Positions 62,964 to 64,000 of a stretch of 64,000 bases of DNA are shown piece by piece (within the stretch, counting starts at the first letter, position 1; the number at the start of each line of letters is the position of its first letter). The position numbers and the translations under genes were made by a program. The stretch comes from an uncultured Bacteroidales bacterium (lineage in GTDB: Bacteria > Bacteroidota > Bacteroidia > Bacteroidales > UBA932), in NCBI GenBank assembly GCA_934700615.1, contig CAKUXR010000006.1, positions 1-64,000 of the forward strand, in the 5' to 3' direction. The notes under the pieces are model-generated. The model was given only the letters and a program-made list of their open reading frames with translations, ran no database searches and was not told where the DNA came from.

Positions 62964-63770
62964 CTAAAACTGATCGTAAAAACTGTTGTAAGCATCAATG
63001 TATGATCCGTCTTCAACTGCCTTCGCATCATAGTCCAGGACAGGAAGATTCAGACCTTTACAGTAGTCAACGAGCCCTTTATCGACGTTCTCTGCAGCGA
63101 CAATGACTCCGTCTGAATACTGAGCGGCAGTTTTAGCAAGATTTATGCCAGTCGGTTCAGACAGGAAAGGCACGTCAGACTCGGTAATGTCTCCGAACTT
63201 TACGAGGCGGCTGAATTCTTCATTGAAAATCTCCGGCGTGTCGTCGTAGAGTGAGAGCACGACCTTGCTGTTTTCGAAAATAGGGTCGTCTTTATAGGCC
63301 TTTTTCAGATAGAGCGGAAGAATCTGGGTTATCCATCCGTGGCAATGAATCACGTCAGGTGCCCACCTGAGCTTCTTTACGGTCTCGAGGACTCCGCGGG
63401 CGAAGAAAATCGCGCGCTCGGCATTGTCTCCGAAGAAAACGCCATTGTCATCTCTCTCAAGCTCTTTTCTCTTAAAATAATCCTCATTATCAATGAAATA
63501 CACCTGGATGCGGGCAGCAGAAATGGAGGCCACCTTGATTACAAGCGGTCTATCGACATCGTTTATGATAATGTTCATTCCGGAAAGTCTTATGACTTCG
63601 TGGAGCTGGTTCTTTCGCTCGTTGATACATCCGTACCTTGGCATGAAAGATCTGATTTCTTTCTTACGCTCCTGGATTCCCTGAGGAAGATACCTGCCGA
63701 TGCGTGAAATCGGAGTCTCAGGCAGGTATGGGAAAATCTCTGAGTTTACGAACAGGATTTTTTTGCCCAT
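62964..63770 (-). CDS. Half-length glycogen/starch synthase-like protein (GT5 N-terminal domain only)
   Basis: A 268-residue protein matching the N-terminal Rossmann domain of GT5 synthases: KILFVNSEIFPY, FMPRYG, then VIHCHGWITQILPLYLK. Full enzymes have ~470-530 residues and a second domain that binds ADP- or UDP-glucose. That domain is absent here. The KxGG nucleotide-sugar motif near the start is also replaced (YLPETPISRIG). Synthase activity is therefore doubtful, and a binding or regulatory role is possible. It is the first gene of a pair with the DUF4270 lipoprotein. Its gap with ftsX holds divergent promoters. Confidence 0.82.
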   Translation of the reverse strand: MGKKILFVNSEIFPYLPETPISRIGRYLPQGIQERKKEIRSFMPRYGCINERKNQLHEVIRLSGMNIIINDVDRPLVIKVASISAARIQVYFIDNEDYFKRKELERDDNGVFFGDNAERAIFFARGVLETVKKLRWAPDVIHCHGWITQILPLYLKKAYKDDPIFENSKVVLSLYDDTPEIFNEEFSRLVKFGDITESDVPFLSEPTGINLAKTAAQYSDGVIVAAENVDKGLVDYCKGLNLPVLDYDAKAVEDGSYIDAYNSFYDQF

Positions 63771-63796
63771 CTTAATTCTATTTGATTCAATAGGTG

Positions 63797-63804
63797 CAAA
63801 GTTA
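63797..63804 (-). promoter_or_regulatory. -7 box of the GT5-like/DUF4270 pair
   Basis: TAACTTTG on the minus strand, 27 bp ahead of the ATG at 63770. No clear -33 box is visible. Confidence 0.45.
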
Positions 63805-63813
63805 AGAATTTTT

Positions 63814-63842
63814 TTTGATATTTCGATAAATGCTTAACTTTG
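63814..63842 (+). promoter_or_regulatory. Promoter of ftsX
   Basis: TTTG (63814-63817) and TAACTTTG (63835-63842) with a 17-bp spacer, 18 bp ahead of the ATG at 63861. Confidence 0.5.
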
Positions 63843-63860
63843 GGGTCAATTTGGAGTATT

Positions 63861-64000
63861 ATGGCAAGAAACGAAAATAAACTTATGCGGCGCCGTCTGG
63901 CTAACGCATATTTGTCTTCTGTAGTGAGCATCAGTCTGGTGCTCCTCCTTGTCGGTGTGTCCAGCATGATTCTGGTCAATGCCAAGGCAGTGACAGACTA
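63861..64000 (+). CDS. ftsX: FtsX-like cell-division permease, N-terminal part (cut by window edge)
   Basis: The first 46 residues of a membrane protein that runs past the right edge. A basic cytosolic start (ARNENKLMRRRLANAYL) leads into one hydrophobic helix (VSISLVLLLVGVSSMILV). This is the opening of Bacteroidetes FtsX, which works with FtsE to switch on wall hydrolases at the septum. The promoter lies directly upstream. The call rests on a short piece. Confidence 0.65.
   Translation, partial: MARNENKLMRRRLANAYLSSVVSISLVLLLVGVSSMILVNAKAVTD

Noticed and set aside
1..64000. CRISPR arrays, prophage, transposases, toxin-antitoxin or secretion loci
   Set aside because: No regular spacer-repeat arrays and no such protein families were seen on either strand.

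Overview
The window looks like chromosomal DNA of a gut-type Bacteroidales bacterium; I cannot name the genus. Support comes from paired SusC/SusD genes, an S46 dipeptidyl-peptidase, DUF4421 and DUF4270 proteins, an EF-G2-type elongation factor, and promoters of the Bacteroidetes form TTTG-N19-TAnnTTTG. The last is seen cleanly ahead of tRNA-Pro (11150-11180), the DUF4434 gene (8458-8488) and rplC (53065-53095, with ATTG). No CRISPR array, transposase, integrase or phage gene was seen.

Layout. 1-11012: a HexNAc-glycan locus with two GH20 beta-hexosaminidases (the first cut by the window edge), a GH89 alpha-N-acetylglucosaminidase fused in one reading frame to an FAD-dependent oxidoreductase, a convergent ROK-family regulator, a Tat-exported DUF4434 protein and a sugar-porter MFS transporter. 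11245-19491: tRNA-Pro, a large OB-fold/DUF5689-like lipoprotein, tRNA-Ser, an Mrp-type Fe-S carrier, an S46 peptidase, RNase HII, an XRE regulator and a small half-AraC-like protein. 19608-25799: EF-G2-like factor, KsgA, inorganic pyrophosphatase, a metallophosphoesterase and a DUF4421 protein.

25922-44454 is a complete polysaccharide utilization locus: ECF sigma factor, FecR anti-sigma factor, SusC with STN domain, SusD, a second shorter SusC, a second SusD carrying a GH16-like glucanase domain inserted before its C-terminal tail, a GH3 glycosidase and two surface-type glycan-binding lipoproteins. GH16 plus GH3 suggests a beta-glucan, perhaps laminarin or mixed-linkage glucan, as substrate. 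The sigma/FecR/STN trio suggests trans-envelope induction.

44592-64000 is mainly housekeeping: aspS; a minus-strand run of NlpC/P60-LysM, YqeY, a sugar-nucleotide transferase with a degenerate active-site motif, YraN, MutS2 and CdaA; a ribosomal-protein cluster that is only rplC to rpsC and ends at a terminator; a TlpA-like protein, uvrC, a PnuC-like transporter, acpP, a DUF4270 lipoprotein, a half-length GT5 protein and the start of ftsX.

Most notable items: the SusD with an inserted GH16 domain, the GH89-FAD oxidoreductase fusion, the EF-G paralogue lacking the catalytic His, a 141-bp inverted repeat at 15453-15593, and marked enrichment of the 7-mer CATTGAC/GTCAATG.
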